Shown here: piece after piece, positions 21,137 to 31,545 of the stretch
Layout: each line of letters starts with the position of its first letter
Numbering within the stretch: position 1 is the stretch's first letter
Assembly: GCA_951799405.1 (NCBI GenBank)
Contig: OX637338.1
Coordinates: 20,409,297 to 20,473,296, forward strand
Source: Agapetus fuscipes
Lineage: Eukaryota; Arthropoda; Insecta; Trichoptera; Glossosomatidae
Reading direction: 5' to 3'
Length of the DNA: 64,000 bases
Translations under genes and position numbers: made by a program
The notes under the pieces: model-generated
Databases searched by the model: none
Told to the model about the DNA's origin: nothing
The model's input: only the letters and a program-made list of their open reading frames with translations

Positions 21137-21430
21137 TCTCATCTAATCTAAGTTGCAAAGATATGTAACATTGGGGATTCAAATTACCTGCATTCTCACA
21201 AGCAGACACGTACAAGTTCGCGCTTGCGCATGCCGCGTGTGAACCTACAACATAAAACCCAAAAAAAAACCTGCAACTACTGCCGACCTTCCCTGAAACA
21301 GGGGTGACATTGGCAAACTGAACCATTTTATAGAGCATGGGTGGTCAGCCTCATACCAGCCTATTAGTCAAGGAATATACACAACAAATAATATTTTAGA
21401 CATAAACAAATGGATAAACATTAAAATCAA
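21137..21430 (-). repeat. 3M module with RTE-A 3' UTR remainder
   Basis: The module runs to CCAGCCTATTAGTCAAGGAA near 21375. It continues into ATACACAACAAAT, the same text that precedes the module in RTE-A-linked copies, so this one is a 5'-truncated RTE-A rather than a solo module. Confidence 0.75.
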
Positions 21431-21438
21431 ATACAAAA

Positions 21439-21730
21439 TTCTAAAAGTGAATTAAAACTATGTTTTATCCATTTGAATTTTTAAATAATTAAAAATGGAC
21501 TTTCACTGTGTAAATAGATTAACACTAAAAATATATAACAAAATTCTAATTTAAGATTTACAAAAATTTGGAAAACTTTTATCAAAACGTCAAGAATTAT
21601 GTAAGTTCTCCCATAACGGTTCATCTAATATCCGAAAAGTTCAATTAACTAACCGTGACATAATTATAATGGTTAATACGGTGAAAGTGTTTCAGGGCGG
21701 GCTATTTTCAGGTCACTTTTCTGTGCGAAA
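21439..21730 (+). mobile_element. Penelope-like element terminal sequence
   Basis: Two shared segments are present. AAGTGAATTAAAAC to GGACTTTCACTGTGT matches 56403-56500, next to a GIY-YIG remnant. AAGAATTATGTAAGTTCTC to TTCAGGTCACTTTT matches 24256-24390, behind the hairpin motif. The element appears to be a dead 3' end. Confidence 0.6.
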
Positions 21731-22310
21731 GTGCGAAAGCTCACAGTAATTTGTCACTTTAGAAGAAAAAAAAACAAATACAAGTTTCTGTCTCCGTGCC
21801 TGTCAAATAAGTGAGTGCATTTGAAAAAAAAAAAAAAAACTCAACCTCGATTTAACATTCCTTCTGTGGCCCTCGCGAAGGCGGAATATCAGCGTCATCT
21901 CTGTTCAGCACGTAACTGTGTTTTCTGTCGATCCTGTTCATCTCGACCAGCCTCCCTGACACTGACGCCGAGTGCTCTTTTTCATTCGTCAGCCTGTTGA
22001 GATGTTGTGATTGCCCTCCCCCTCCCCCCGATGCTCACTTCTCCCACCCCGCCACTTCATGATCTCCTGGTAGGAAATCTTCCCGTGATTAGGCATGCCA
22101 CCGACAAGTGCCGGATATTGTACACAGAAGCACCCAGCACTTACAATCGGCGTGGTTTTTCAATGCCGACAGTTTTTTTTTTTTTTTCAGAAAAAAAAGT
22201 AAAAATTAAATATATACGAAGGAAAAGCAACGAGTTATCAGCCTCAAATCCTTGAATGTATTGTATCATTTGAGAAACTAGTTTTCTGTATCTTTGAGTT
22301 GTACCCGTAG
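21731..22310. other. unique DNA
   Basis: It contains a C-rich patch at 22010-22060 and a poly(A) run near 21825. No gene was recognised. Confidence 0.4.
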
Positions 22311-22486
22311 TACGAGTTTTTCACAATACTCGAAGTATCGAGTATTCGAGAAAAATGTATGTGAACTTGAAAAGAACCTCTGACAAAAAAAAGTTTCGAA
22401 ACTCTTTTCGCCAGAGGTGCTTTTCAAGTTGACATACATTTTTCTCGAATACTCAATACTTCGAGTATTGTAAAAAAAACTCGAAC
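22311..22486. repeat. large palindrome (foldback element)
   Basis: Two ~88-bp arms are inverted copies meeting at TTTCGAAA. The outer text ACAATACTCGAAGTATCGAG and the inner GTATGTGAACTTGAAAAG recur in reverse. Only a handful of mismatches separate the arms. A half copy at 28025-28112 shows it is dispersed, as expected for a foldback MITE. The overlapping 89-codon frame is a by-product. Confidence 0.8.
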
Positions 22487-23240
22487 TAATGAGTTTACAG
22501 ATTAAATAAAAATTAACAATCTCTAGTCTAGTGGAGTGGACCAACAAGACAGTCGTACTGTAATTAAATAGTAATCAATACACTTTTACCCTCATGTAGG
22601 TATGCAACACTACGTAAAGCAGCTGATTTGGAATTCCGATCTCCTGTTCAGGATTCACTATTCAAAGCATGCACATTTTTATTGGAAATAATTCATTTGA
22701 AAGAAGCAGTGAAGTATTAGGTATAACACAATATGTCCGCTGTGGAATGTTCCATTGCACATAAGCAGGGACAGCAAGTAGTCCCAGTGTGTAGCTGGTT
22801 ACCTGAGAACTTTCACGATCTGCTGTGTTAATTAGATAAGCAGCAGTTCCAGTTACGGTTGTGCTTCTCGCCTCCTTGTGGTTGTGGTTGTGGTGGTGGT
22901 CACGACCGGGCAGGGCTGCAGTAGTGGCGTGAAATGTGGCCTCACTATCTGCAGGTGGAGCAGCTAGCTAAATCATTGTAGAGAGCCTCACATACATACC
23001 AATAGCGGGAGAAATGAGTTCTAGTTGGTCCGGTACTTTCAACGTTAGCTCGTGTGACTATAGTTTAATAAGAAAAACTATCCACACGATTGACATAAGT
23101 GCGTCCTTTTCATTCAGTATGAATTCACTATGCTAACGCTGAAAATACCGGGTCTTAGTTCAGGTTCAAGAGCATTCATTGCATCAATTTAGAAATTGGA
23201 AGTTTTAATAAATAAAAAACTCTCTTGACTTAAAGTTGTT
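22487..23240. other. unique DNA
   Basis: A GTGGTTGTGGTTGTGGTGGT low-complexity run lies near 22878. No exon or RNA gene was recognised. Confidence 0.45.
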
Positions 23241-24178
23241 CAGTGTTATTCATTAGATTCCGCCCATACCTGTTTAGTGCGAGATTTTGAGAAACCAATT
23301 TAAATCTGTAGCAGCCCGCTAAACCGAAATAAATAAAAAGGTGATTCATTAGCGAAATACGTGCATTATTTTTTTTGGTTTACCGAATCCTGCTTAAACA
23401 GACTTCCGGTAGCTTTTTCTGTATGAAAAAATACGAAATGCTCGACATTTACGTAGGTATTTAGATGTCTATGAATTTTTTTGAGGTTTTTGTGGGTTTT
23501 TGCATGATTTTTGACAACTTTCGGAGACGCTCGGAAGCATTCGGGTAAACGCCCCCTCTCGAACGTTTCTCGACACTCCAGCTGTCAAACTCATGTCGAC
23601 TGCGACTTCGAATGAACCAAAAATGGAAACAAGTATTTTTCAAAGCATGACTTCATTGTGACTTCAGGTTTTGGCTGTAGGCATCACGAAGAAAATCTCA
23701 AAGATGGGCCTTCATACTTCATCTACAAGAAAAGTGTCAGTTTTACAAAATTGGCGACTTGAAAAATAACACGACGCGGCATCTGTCACTTTTTTTCTTG
23801 TCACAGTTTTTATATTTGTTTCGTTGCTGCATACCGTAGATTTGTTGTTATCGTGTAAAATTCTAATGTCTTAAAGTTACTGTAATTGCTGAAACTCTTA
23901 TTTGATTCATAAATCTTTTATTCTGAAAGTTATCTCGTACATTACGATCAGCTGGGGAATGAGGAAGATCGCCGTTTTGCTTATGTCGATCTGGTTTAGA
24001 ACGAAATAAACCTACTAGGAGGTGGTTTACAAATGTGATCATGTTTTGAAACACGTTTAGTGTTAAACTGAATTATAAAGTTTTTATGAATCACCTTTTT
24101 TGTAAATTGAGATTAAATCGAAAAATTAAACCAGATCTCTAAAGAAATCTGGTTTAAAAATTCTAATGAATAACACTG
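23241..24178. mobile_element. TIR DNA element, unclassified
   Basis: The ends CAGTGTTATTCATTAGA are perfect inverted repeats (23241-23257 and 24162-24178). A related internal word GTGATTCATTAG (near 23341) and its inverse (GATTCATAAA near 24090) sit inside. GTT flanks both ends and may be a 3-bp duplication. A 63-codon minus frame at 23863-24054 is of unknown identity. No transposase was recognised. Confidence 0.65.
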
Positions 24179-24199
24179 GTTAGGTTTAAGTTCATCGTC

Positions 24200-24395
24200 A
24201 GTCGTTGAGCAGAGAGGGTGCCCCCTGAAGACGTTGGCCACGTTGCCAACGAAACGTCGAGAATTATGTATGTAAGTTCTCTCATTTCGGATCGTCTAAT
24301 ATCCGAAGAGTTCAATTAACTAACCGTGACGTTATTATAATTATTAATACGGTTAAAGTATATAAGGGTAGGCTTTTTTCAGGTCACTTTTGGAC
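24200..24395 (+). mobile_element. Penelope-like 3' end with hairpin motif
   Basis: CTGAAGA at 24225-24231 is followed by a perfect 7-bp stem (24232-24238 with 24245-24251) and AAAC. Then comes the terminal text shared with 21590-21720. The same motif layout is at 55326-55356, directly behind a Penelope C-terminal remnant, which supports the assignment. Confidence 0.55.
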
Positions 24396-24659
24396 ATGAA
24401 AAAGAAAAACTTCGAGGTGGGACGGTTCAGCACACTCTACAAATAAAACGGTTCAGATTTAGAGTTCATGGTCTCCTAAAAGTGCAACAATAATGAAACA
24501 ATTAATTCGATTTACGAAAACCATATTTTTTTAGATTTAACTTGTATTTTGTTTATTCAATATTTAAATTTGGGAAACCACCCTACAAAAATGTGAAGAA
24601 AAAAAAAATTATATCGGAGAAATCGTACTCAAAAACAACAAAAAATATATATATCTGTG
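24396..24659. other. unique AT-rich DNA
   Basis: No feature recognised. Confidence 0.4.
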
Positions 24660-25319
24660 CCTCCTGTGAAAAGTGATACAACTCGAGTTATACCCTTTTT
24701 GAGATTTTTACATAGAAATAATCAGAAAAAAATTAGCGATTTTTTGGTCTTACTCACATTCTTCTATCTGCTATAGTTTAGGAAATATAACTGGCAGGAT
24801 TTAGGCAAAAAAACGTGAAAAGTGATATAAGTCAAGTTGTATCCCTTTTAGTAATTGATCCACACATTGTTTTTTACAAATCTATCGTGAATATTGATAC
24901 ATCTCGACTTATATCACTTTACACCAATTTTTGACTGGAATTTTAGCCAAGTTATACGATTCAGGTAAATTATGAAAATACTACTATTTTAAGTACAACA
25001 ATTGTGTCTTTGGGGTAGTATTTTTATAATTAGTTTGAGCAACATTCTGCCTGGACCATTATCTTATGAGTTATTAAATTTAAAAAATATTAAGCTTTTT
25101 GTGTATCACTTTACTCAAAGACAACTTATAGGTGCAATATAATCAGGCCCGGATTAACCCCTCTGGGGGCCCTGGTGCGAGGACAAGCAAAGGGGGCCCC
25201 CCCTATACCCCCCCCCCCTCCTCTCGTAACCCACCTCCCTCCCATCCCTAATTTTTCAAAGCACAAAAAAATCATTTTTGTACAACAATATGAAATTCAA
25301 TGCACATGATTTGACGCGA

Positions 25320-25540
25320 TTATCCATGGTCGCCCGTACACCAAGTTTTAAGTTGAAGGAAGGTTTTCCAGCTCCCAATGGTTCTGGTTTTAATTTCTTC
25401 GCAAGCTTTGCCCGTATTTTTATTTTGAGCTAGAAATGAACACCGTAAAGGTAAATCTTTTCTGACGTCGTTGTTGGGATCGAACTATAGCCCTCTGGCA
25501 TGAAACGCAAGCACTCTATCAACTATTCTATTGAGCGGAT
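25320..25540 (-). repeat. S1 SINE, degenerate
   Basis: Reverse text GGGATCGAACTATAGCCCTCT with GCATGAAACGCAAGCACTCT matches the tRNA head of S1. Upstream AAGGTTTTCCAGCTCCCAATG matches the body. It is strongly diverged. Confidence 0.6.
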
Positions 25541-25954
25541 TTTCTTATTATTATTTTTAAACCTTTTTTTCTTCGACCGGATTGTTTGAGGGCCTTTGAA
25601 ATGTGATTCACACAAAACAGCACTTGCCAAATACATTTCACGAGCAATTTGTTTGATGGTGCTTCCTTAACTTAAATATGAATACGAGACTGGTTCACCT
25701 ATGTCTATGCCACCTCTGTTTTAGGCAAAGGTGGCAACAGTAGTTTATTGTTTGTGTAATTGCTTATGGATTAGGCGCTAACAGATTTTAGAACTCCCAT
25801 ATAAATTTAATTTTTTGTTGTAATTGTTGTATTGTTGTTTATGAGTGAACTGAGTCCGGAAGTACTGTTTGCCTTAAGAGAATGCACGCTACTCACATGA
25901 AGTATGCATAAAAGCTAACTTACAAGTATCTTCTCGCGAGTATAATTAAATATT

Positions 25955-26121
25955 TTCCTTGGCTTATAGGTTGGTATCTATGAGGTTAACCCCCCATGCT
26001 GTACAAACTTGGTTTACTTTTGCCAATGCCACCCTTTGTTTCAGGGAAAGGCGGCAGGAATTGCAAAGTTAATTTTCATGAGAGGACTGTTTGTGTGAAT
26101 ACATTAAATTATGAGCCTTAA
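25955..26121 (+). repeat. 3M module, interrupted
   Basis: The module begins TTCCTTGGCTTATAGGTTGG and stops at ATGAGCCTTAA (26111-26121), where a 508-bp composite SINE is inserted. It resumes at 26630. Confidence 0.75.
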
Positions 26122-26629
26122 CGCAACTAAACAAAATCGAAACTAATCTACATATGTAGTGTAACTTCTTGCCTGCGTTATCTCCGAAGGGGTCGCATGT
26201 GGCGATTTTGGACCTATTATTGTTTTTAGGTAAGGGGGGCCAGCCTCACACCAACCACTTTCAGTTGAAGTGGGGGTTTTCTAGCTCCCGGGGTGCTGGT
26301 TCTCATTTCTTGTGAAGGCTGAGTAAACCTTGGGATCGAACCCTTGCTCTCGGCATGGAATGCAAACATTCTACTAAATGAGCTATCGACCTTTTTACGA
26401 GCTTGATCATTGTTGCTACAAAGCGCTAATTCTCAAGCAAGACCCTGTTGCTGTAAGGCTGGATGGACCTTTGGTGACCCGTCATTGGTAAAGGTGTGTG
26501 CATTTTTCAACCCAGCGAAGAGCAAATTTGAAAATATAAATGGTATATTTTTTGTGCTCCGCCGGGAATCAAACCCACAACCTTGTTATTCAGAGTCCGA
26601 AGTGTTACCACTGAACTACGGACCGGTCA
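26122..26629 (-). repeat. composite S2-S1 dimeric SINE
   Basis: On the minus strand an S2 unit with tRNA-like head (GGTCCGTAGTTCAGTGGTAA) and body joins at CAAGCTCGTAAAAAGG to a complete S1 unit (GATAGCTCATTTAGTAG to GTTTAGTTGCG). The whole is bounded by the 11-bp duplication ATGAGCCTTAA (26111-26121 and 26630-26640). The two SINEs therefore inserted as a single transcript with two Pol III-type heads. Confidence 0.8.
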
Positions 26630-26665
26630 ATGAGCCTTAAATGTCAATTATCTTTACAACTTAGA
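26630..26665 (+). repeat. 3M module, end of interrupted copy
   Basis: ATGAGCCTTAAATGTCAATT to CAACTTAGATTTT continues the module left at 26121. Confidence 0.7.
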
Positions 26666-26689
26666 TTTTGGATAGGGATAGAATATTAA

Positions 26690-26810
26690 TATGTGATGAT
26701 GATGATGCTTTTCAGAGCGCCGTTTTGTGACTACTGTCACTGCAAGAGCGCTTGCAGTCAAGAGCTCACATATCTTTGAAACACGGAATATAAAGCTAAA
26801 TAAATATATA
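26690..26810 (-). repeat. possible CR1-like LINE 3' remnant
   Basis: Reverse text with GTGACAGTAGTCACAAAACGG and GGCGCTCTGAAAAG followed by an ATC microsatellite resembles the end of the CR1-like LINE at 11641. It is weak. Confidence 0.35.
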
Positions 26811-26852
26811 TTTGTAAGGTTTTGGTGGTTTACACAGTGAAAGTCCATTGTA

Positions 26853-26941
26853 TATTAATTTAATAAACAAAGTTTTAATTCACTTTTATAATTTAAAAAA
26901 AAATAAAAATTATAAAAGTGAATTAAAACTTTGTTTATTTA
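26853..26941. repeat. 41-bp-arm hairpin
   Basis: The arms ATTAATTTAATAAACAAAG...ATAATTT and their near-perfect inverse are separated by a short A-rich loop. The arm includes GTGAATTAAAAC, the word found at Penelope-like termini (21445, 56410), so it may be an inverted terminal pair of that element. Confidence 0.7.
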
Positions 26942-26977
26942 ATTAATATAATAAATAAATATAGTTTTGGCGATCAA

Positions 26978-27235
26978 TGTCGGTGTTATGGCCGAAGTGG
27001 CCAAGTGGCCGATCTTACTAAGAAGCGTATTTGGAATAGAATAACGTTGGTTTGATTCCCAGTTGGGTCACTTGACTTTAACTTTGACCCTGGTTCAACA
27101 GATGTTATGGGGTAGTAACAATTAATAATTAGATAATATAAACAATAATCAATTATTAATTGATGATATTAATACCTGTTTCTGGGTAAGCAGAATAAGT
27201 TGGTGAATTGCATTCCTCTTCACAATTTTTTTTTT
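26978..27235 (+). repeat. S3 SINE copy
   Basis: The head GGTGTTATGGCCGAAGTGGC matches the Leu/Ser-type A box, and GGTTTGATTCCCAG is the B box. The end GGTTGGTGAATTGCATTCC is followed by a T-run. It is a close relative of the copy at 2371-2606. Confidence 0.75.
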
Positions 27236-27359
27236 TTTTAATTATAAAATAATAATAATATTAAGCCGATATCTAGGCGATCGATAGGCGAGCATAAATT
27301 TTACCAATACCTTAAGAAGTAGGTATATAATCTATAACCTAAGTTATATATTAATATTA

Positions 27360-27655
27360 TTTATTAGGATGATTTATTTGGTGAGCGCTGTTTTGGTGTG
27401 TATCGCACCTCAAGAGCCCTCTGCGAGCGTGGTCGTTGCTTTAGAAAACGCCAATTCTCAAGCAAGACCCAGTTGTTGTAAGGTTGTATGGACCTTTCAG
27501 TGACCGGTCTTTTGGTAAAGGTTTATGAATTTTTCAACCCAGCGAAGAGCACATTTGGAAATATAAATGGTATATTTTTGTGCTCCGCCGGGATTCGAAT
27601 CCACAACCTTCCATTTACGAGTCCGAAGTGTTGCCGCAGGACTACGGACCGGCCA
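27360..27655 (-). repeat. S2 SINE with CR1-type tail, no 5S head
   Basis: The minus-strand order is tRNA-like head (GGCCGGTCCGTAGTCC, B box GGATTCGAATCCC), body, then the tail ending GGTGCGATACACACC and AATAAATCATCCTAATAAA. It ends abruptly at the head, abutting a 3M module. Confidence 0.8.
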
Positions 27656-27890
27656 AAGGATATATTTATTTAAAGCTCTCAGATGTATGCCCACAAACAA
27701 ACACGTGTAGTTCGCGCTTACAAATGCTGAATGTGTACTTTAATAAAATCCAAACCTCAAATGAACATAAGCCCTACTACTTTTGCCGACCTTCCCTGAC
27801 ACAACGGTGACATTGGCAAAGAGAACCATTTTTTACCGTATGGGTGGTCAGCCTCATACCAACCTATAAGTCTAGGAATTGCTATCATAC
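27656..27890 (-). repeat. 3M module copy
   Basis: It runs from AAGGATATATTTATTTAAAG to CCTATAAGTCTAGGAATT. Its microsatellite end has been replaced by the adjoining S2. Confidence 0.8.
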
Positions 27891-28024
27891 TTTAATGAAT
27901 TAAATGAAAAAAAGAAAGACAGAAATTTGGAGAAACACTAATCCTCAGGTAAAATTTGCCCCACAAACAATCAAAACAATTCATGGAAGCAAAGACCGAC
28001 CATTCTTTTTTTCTGTAGCCGTAG

Positions 28025-28112
28025 CACGAGCTTTTTCATAATACTCAAGTATCGAGTATTCGAGAAAAATGTATGTGAACTTGAAAACCACCTCTGGCAA
28101 AAAAACTTTCGA
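28025..28112 (+). repeat. half of the foldback palindrome
   Basis: It matches the left arm of 22311-22486 (CAAGTATCGAGTATTCGAG, ATGTATGTGAACTTGAAAA) up to the centre TTTCGAAA, then diverges. Confidence 0.75.
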
Positions 28113-28223
28113 AACATTTCTAAACGTACGACGGGTAGGTACTGTTTTCGGAATAAATGAACATGTCTTCAGTCAGCTCTTCGTTCGGTTGAAAGAAATA
28201 TTATGCGCTTATCAAAAACTGTT

Positions 28224-28415
28224 CAACAGAAATCCATCCAGCCTTACAGCAACTGAGTATTGCTTTAGAATTGGCACTTTTTATAGCGATGATTAAGCTC
28301 TCATAAGGCTACAAATAAATAGTTCTCGAATCGCCACATGGCGATTCCTTCGGAGAAAACGCAGGCAAGAAGCTACAACTTATGTGTAACTCAGTTGCGT
28401 TCATTCTTTCTAAAC
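28224..28415 (+). repeat. S2-S1 composite, truncated
   Basis: S2 body text (CATCCAGCCTTACAGCAACT) runs through AAGCTCTCATAAGG into the S1 3' part (TTCGGAGAAAACGCAGGC to ACTCAGTTGCGT). This is another case of the two SINEs joined. Confidence 0.65.
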
Positions 28416-28586
28416 AGCCGAACAACATAATTGTTCTCCTTAAAAAATTCACCATATTTTCCTTAGCAGCCCGGCCGGGTGACGATACATTTTCTCTAGG
28501 TCAATTTACGTGCGGACTTCATAATAAAAGTGGCAATTGATTTTATAAAAGTATTTTTTTAATCATTTTATCCGTAGGTAATCAAA

Positions 28587-28722
28587 GATCCATTTAGCCT
28601 TACAAGTCTTGTTTGAGAATTGGAGCTTTCTATAGCCACGAACAAGCTCGCAGAGGGCTCTTGAAGTGTGAGTCACACCAAAACAGCGCTCATACAATAA
28701 ATCATCCTAATATTATTACTCA
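28587..28722 (+). repeat. S2 SINE, 3' half with CR1-type tail
   Basis: It reads CATTTAGCCTTACAAGTC, AAGCTCGCAGAGGGCTCTTG, GTGTGAGTCACACC and AATAAATCATCCTAATATT. The head is missing. Confidence 0.7.
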
Positions 28723-28725
28723 TTA

Positions 28726-29218
28726 TTTAGTAGCAACGCATTAGACTACTGAATAGAAGGTCGTGGGTTCGAATCCCAGCGGAGTACAAAAAAAATACCA
28801 ATGATATTTTCAAAAATGTTTTTTATCTACTGAGTTGAAAAAATAATATAAGTATATGCCTTTACCAAAGACCGGTCACCAAAGGTCCATCCAGTCCTAC
28901 AGCAATTGGGTCTTGTTTAAAAATTGGCGCGTTGTAGCGACGACGACGATCAAGCTCGTAAAAAATCCGGTAGATAGCTCAGTTGGTAGAATGCTTGCAT
29001 TCCATGCCGAGAGCAAGAGAAATAAAATGGTTTCTCGTTTCGGTGTTTATTTTAAACCCATAATCGGAAAAGTTTCCTCAGCCTACACAAGAAATAAGAA
29101 CCAGCTTCCTCGGAAGCTGGGAAACCCAAATTCAACCATTCACTGAAGGAGTTGAAGTGAGGCCGGCCCCCTTATCCGTAAAAATAAATAGGTTCTATAT
29201 AACCACATGCGACCTATA
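28726..29218 (+). repeat. composite S2-S1 dimeric SINE
   Basis: The S2 unit has a variant head (GTAGCAACGCATTAGACTAC) with a perfect B box GGTTCGAATCCC. It joins at CAAGCTCGTAAAAAATCCGG to an S1 unit starting TAGATAGCTCAGTTGGTAG. The junction is the same as at 26122-26629. The S1 end is cut by a 3M module at ACATGCGACC. Confidence 0.75.
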
Positions 29219-29263
29219 ATCTATAATCTAAACTGCAAAGATATGTTTACATTTAAGGCTCAT
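29219..29263 (-). repeat. 3M module, microsatellite end (split)
   Basis: TATAATCTATAATCTAAACTG to TAAGGCTCAT is the 3' end of the module whose remainder is at 29593-29815. Confidence 0.7.
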
Positions 29264-29592
29264 AATAATAATAATAATAATAATAATAAAATCATATAAG
29301 GATAATTTATTTGGTGAGCCCTATTTTTGTGTGTGTCACACCTCAAGAGCCTTCTGCAAAATTGGTCGTCGCTGTAGAAAGCGCCAATTCTCAAGCAAGA
29401 CCAAGTTGTTGTAAGCTTAGATGGACCTTTCAGTGACCGGTCTTTCGTAAAAGGTTCATGAATTTTTCAACCCAGCGAAGAGCACATTGGGAAATATAAA
29501 TGGTATACTTTTTGTGCTCCACCGGGATCCAAATCCACAACCTTCCATTTACGAGTCCGAAGTGTTTCCACTGGACTACGGACCGGTCCAAG
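29264..29592 (-). repeat. S2 SINE inserted in a 3M module
   Basis: It has a TAA microsatellite, the CR1-type tail, body and tRNA-like head ending GGACCGGTCC. No 5S head is present. It splits the surrounding 3M copy. Confidence 0.8.
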
Positions 29593-29815
29593 ATTCATAT
29601 TAAATGCATGGCCACAGACAGGCACACGTAGGTTCGCGCCTACACATTCTGCATGCGCGCATAAAAATAAACAAAACCTCACATGAACATAAGCCTTGCA
29701 ACTCTTGCCGCTTTTCCCTGAAACCGGGGTTGCATTGGCAAAAGTGAACCGATTTTTACCGCACTCATACCAACCTACCAGCCTCATACCAACTTATCAG
29801 TCAAGGAGCCCTTCG
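29593..29815 (-). repeat. 3M module, 5' part (split)
   Basis: ATTCATATTAAATGCATGGCC to ACCAACTTATCAGTCAAGGA completes the module begun at 29219. The core hairpin reads CCCTGAAACCGGGG. Confidence 0.75.
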
Positions 29816-29870
29816 GAAATAACATAGGAAAGAAGTTACACTATATGTGTTGCCTAGTTACGTTGCCATT
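29816..29870 (+). repeat. S1 SINE 3' fragment
   Basis: CCCTTCGGAAATAACATAGG and AAGTTACACTATATGTGTTG match the S1 end. Confidence 0.6.
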
Positions 29871-29934
29871 TGTTTTAAAAAATGCATTTAAATTGAATGA
29901 CTCTTCCCATTTCAAATTAGTTTTGTTATCAAAT

Positions 29935-30548
29935 TTAATTTATGAAGCTGACCACCCATAGGTACCTACTGTATAAAATGTTTGACTTTGCCAATGTCAC
30001 TCCTGTTTCAGGGAAGGTCGGCAAAAGTTGCAGAGTTTCTGTTTATTTGGGGTTTGGTTTTTAATTTGTTAGTAGGTATTCATGCAGCATTTGAAAGCGC
30101 GAACTAACACGTGTCAGTTTGTGGGAATATATTGAATATGAATTTTAAATTCTAATACATCTGTCCTAATAAAAATATGTATGTATGTATATGTGTCGGT
30201 TTATAGGCATGCATTAAATATAAATCATAAATGTTAATACGTCTTTGCAACTTACATTATAGATTTTAGATGTAATTGAATATGTTAATGCACTTTTACA
30301 TATTTCCAACATAATTGCAACCTAGTTGTTGAAGATATATTGAAATTTAATTTCGGTGCACTTTGCCAATGTCACCCCTGTGTCAGGGAAGGTCGGAAAA
30401 AGTTGTAGGGCTTATGTTCATCTGAGGTTTGGATTTTATTTGTATGTACACATTCAGCATTTGTAAGAGCGAACTACACGTGTTTGTTTGTGGGCATGCA
30501 TTTGAGAGCTTTATAATATATCCTTGCAATTTATATTATAGATTAATT
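29935..30548 (+). repeat. two to three 3M modules in tandem
   Basis: A full diverged module (29941-30165) is followed by a second distal part (30185-30270) and a third truncated one (30353-30548). All have the same orientation, each with GGGAAGGTCGG or GCATGCATT module text. Confidence 0.7.
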
Positions 30549-31196
30549 ATTATAGAAATCTCATATTTAATGCATGCCCACAAGCGTCACGTGTAATTGT
30601 CTCCTTTTCATGTTACTAGGGTGGCATTGGCCTATCGTTAAAAAAATCCCCTGTTCACCAATAATTTACATAAATCAAATTACTATTTTCATCACAAAAG
30701 CTCAAAAAAACTTAGGTACATCCATTAACAAATTTGCATTCTTTTTCAACACTGTCTTGCTTCAATAAAGCATTCATTGTCTAAATTTGCGATGTTTAGG
30801 TATATCCTCGGCGCCAAAGACAATAAATAGTTTTAAAACTGTCTGGACCTTTTATTTTCGCCGCTGTGGACACAACAACAGCAAGTTATACAGCTATTAT
30901 CCTAGGCACGCACAGGCGTTGTAAAATAATACACGTTCGATATATTTGTTTACCTATCCTTTTTTTATTACTTTTTACCTAGAAACTTTTTTCTTTGTTA
31001 CTGGAGACTTTGTTTAAAATTTTTGGAGGCCCATTCAAGTCGTCAGGGGCCCCATTAAGGTCTTTGGGGCCCCGAACGTTCGCTTTGAGAAACTTTTATT
31101 ATCGGTGTCTTTGACTAGACAAAACGCAGCTTTTTGAGTCAAAAGAGTTCAAAATCAATCCATACTTCATTTTTTAGAACTTTTTCGAAGTTTTTC
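30549..31196. other. hAT interior, otherwise unassigned
   Basis: It has a small reversed 3M fragment near 30560-30595, then AT-rich DNA with GGGGCCCC words that belong to the hAT-like end. No gene. Confidence 0.4.
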
Positions 31197-31545
31197 GGGG
31201 CCCTCTGGGCGTGGGGGCCCTGGTTCGGTCGCACCGCTCGAACCGCCCTAGATCCGGGCCTGAATATAATATAACTCGACTTGTATCATTTATCACGTAA
31301 TAAATGATACAAGTACAGGCAAAAAAAAGGTACAACTGACAGAGTTTAATAAATTATTTGTAAACTATAATAGTAACCATAAAAATTAGAATGCACAGTG
31401 AAAGTAAATGTTTTTATCTACAAAATAAGGTACTTATGTGTAACCTAGCCCACTTAGTTCATGAATTAGAATTTTTTAAATCTTGTTTTTGCTCTCCTGT
31501 AAAATGATGATTTTTGAGTTGTATCACTTTTCACAGGAGGTTTAC

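Larger units (their letters stand above)
25144..31262. mobile_element. hAT-like element with nested SINEs
   Basis: Both ends begin CAGGCCCGGAT when read inward. They are flanked by the perfect 8-bp duplication AATATAAT (25136-25143 and 31263-31270), the size produced by hAT transposases. The subterminal DNA is rich in GGGGCCC words at both ends (25160-25205; 31030-31080, 31197-31225). No transposase frame survives. Most of the 6.1 kb consists of later insertions of S1, S2, S3, 3M and foldback sequences. The classification rests on the ends and the duplication. Confidence 0.75.
24660..31541. mobile_element. outer TIR element interrupted by hAT
   Basis: The ends CCTCCTGTGAAAAGTGATAC (24660) and its inverse (to 31541) are perfect over at least 25 bp. 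The word GATACAACTCGAGTTATACC and variants, themselves near-palindromes, recur on both sides (24671, 24821, 24895, 31270). Subtracting the hAT insertion leaves roughly 0.75 kb, a MITE-sized element. No flanking duplication was identified. Confidence 0.65.
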
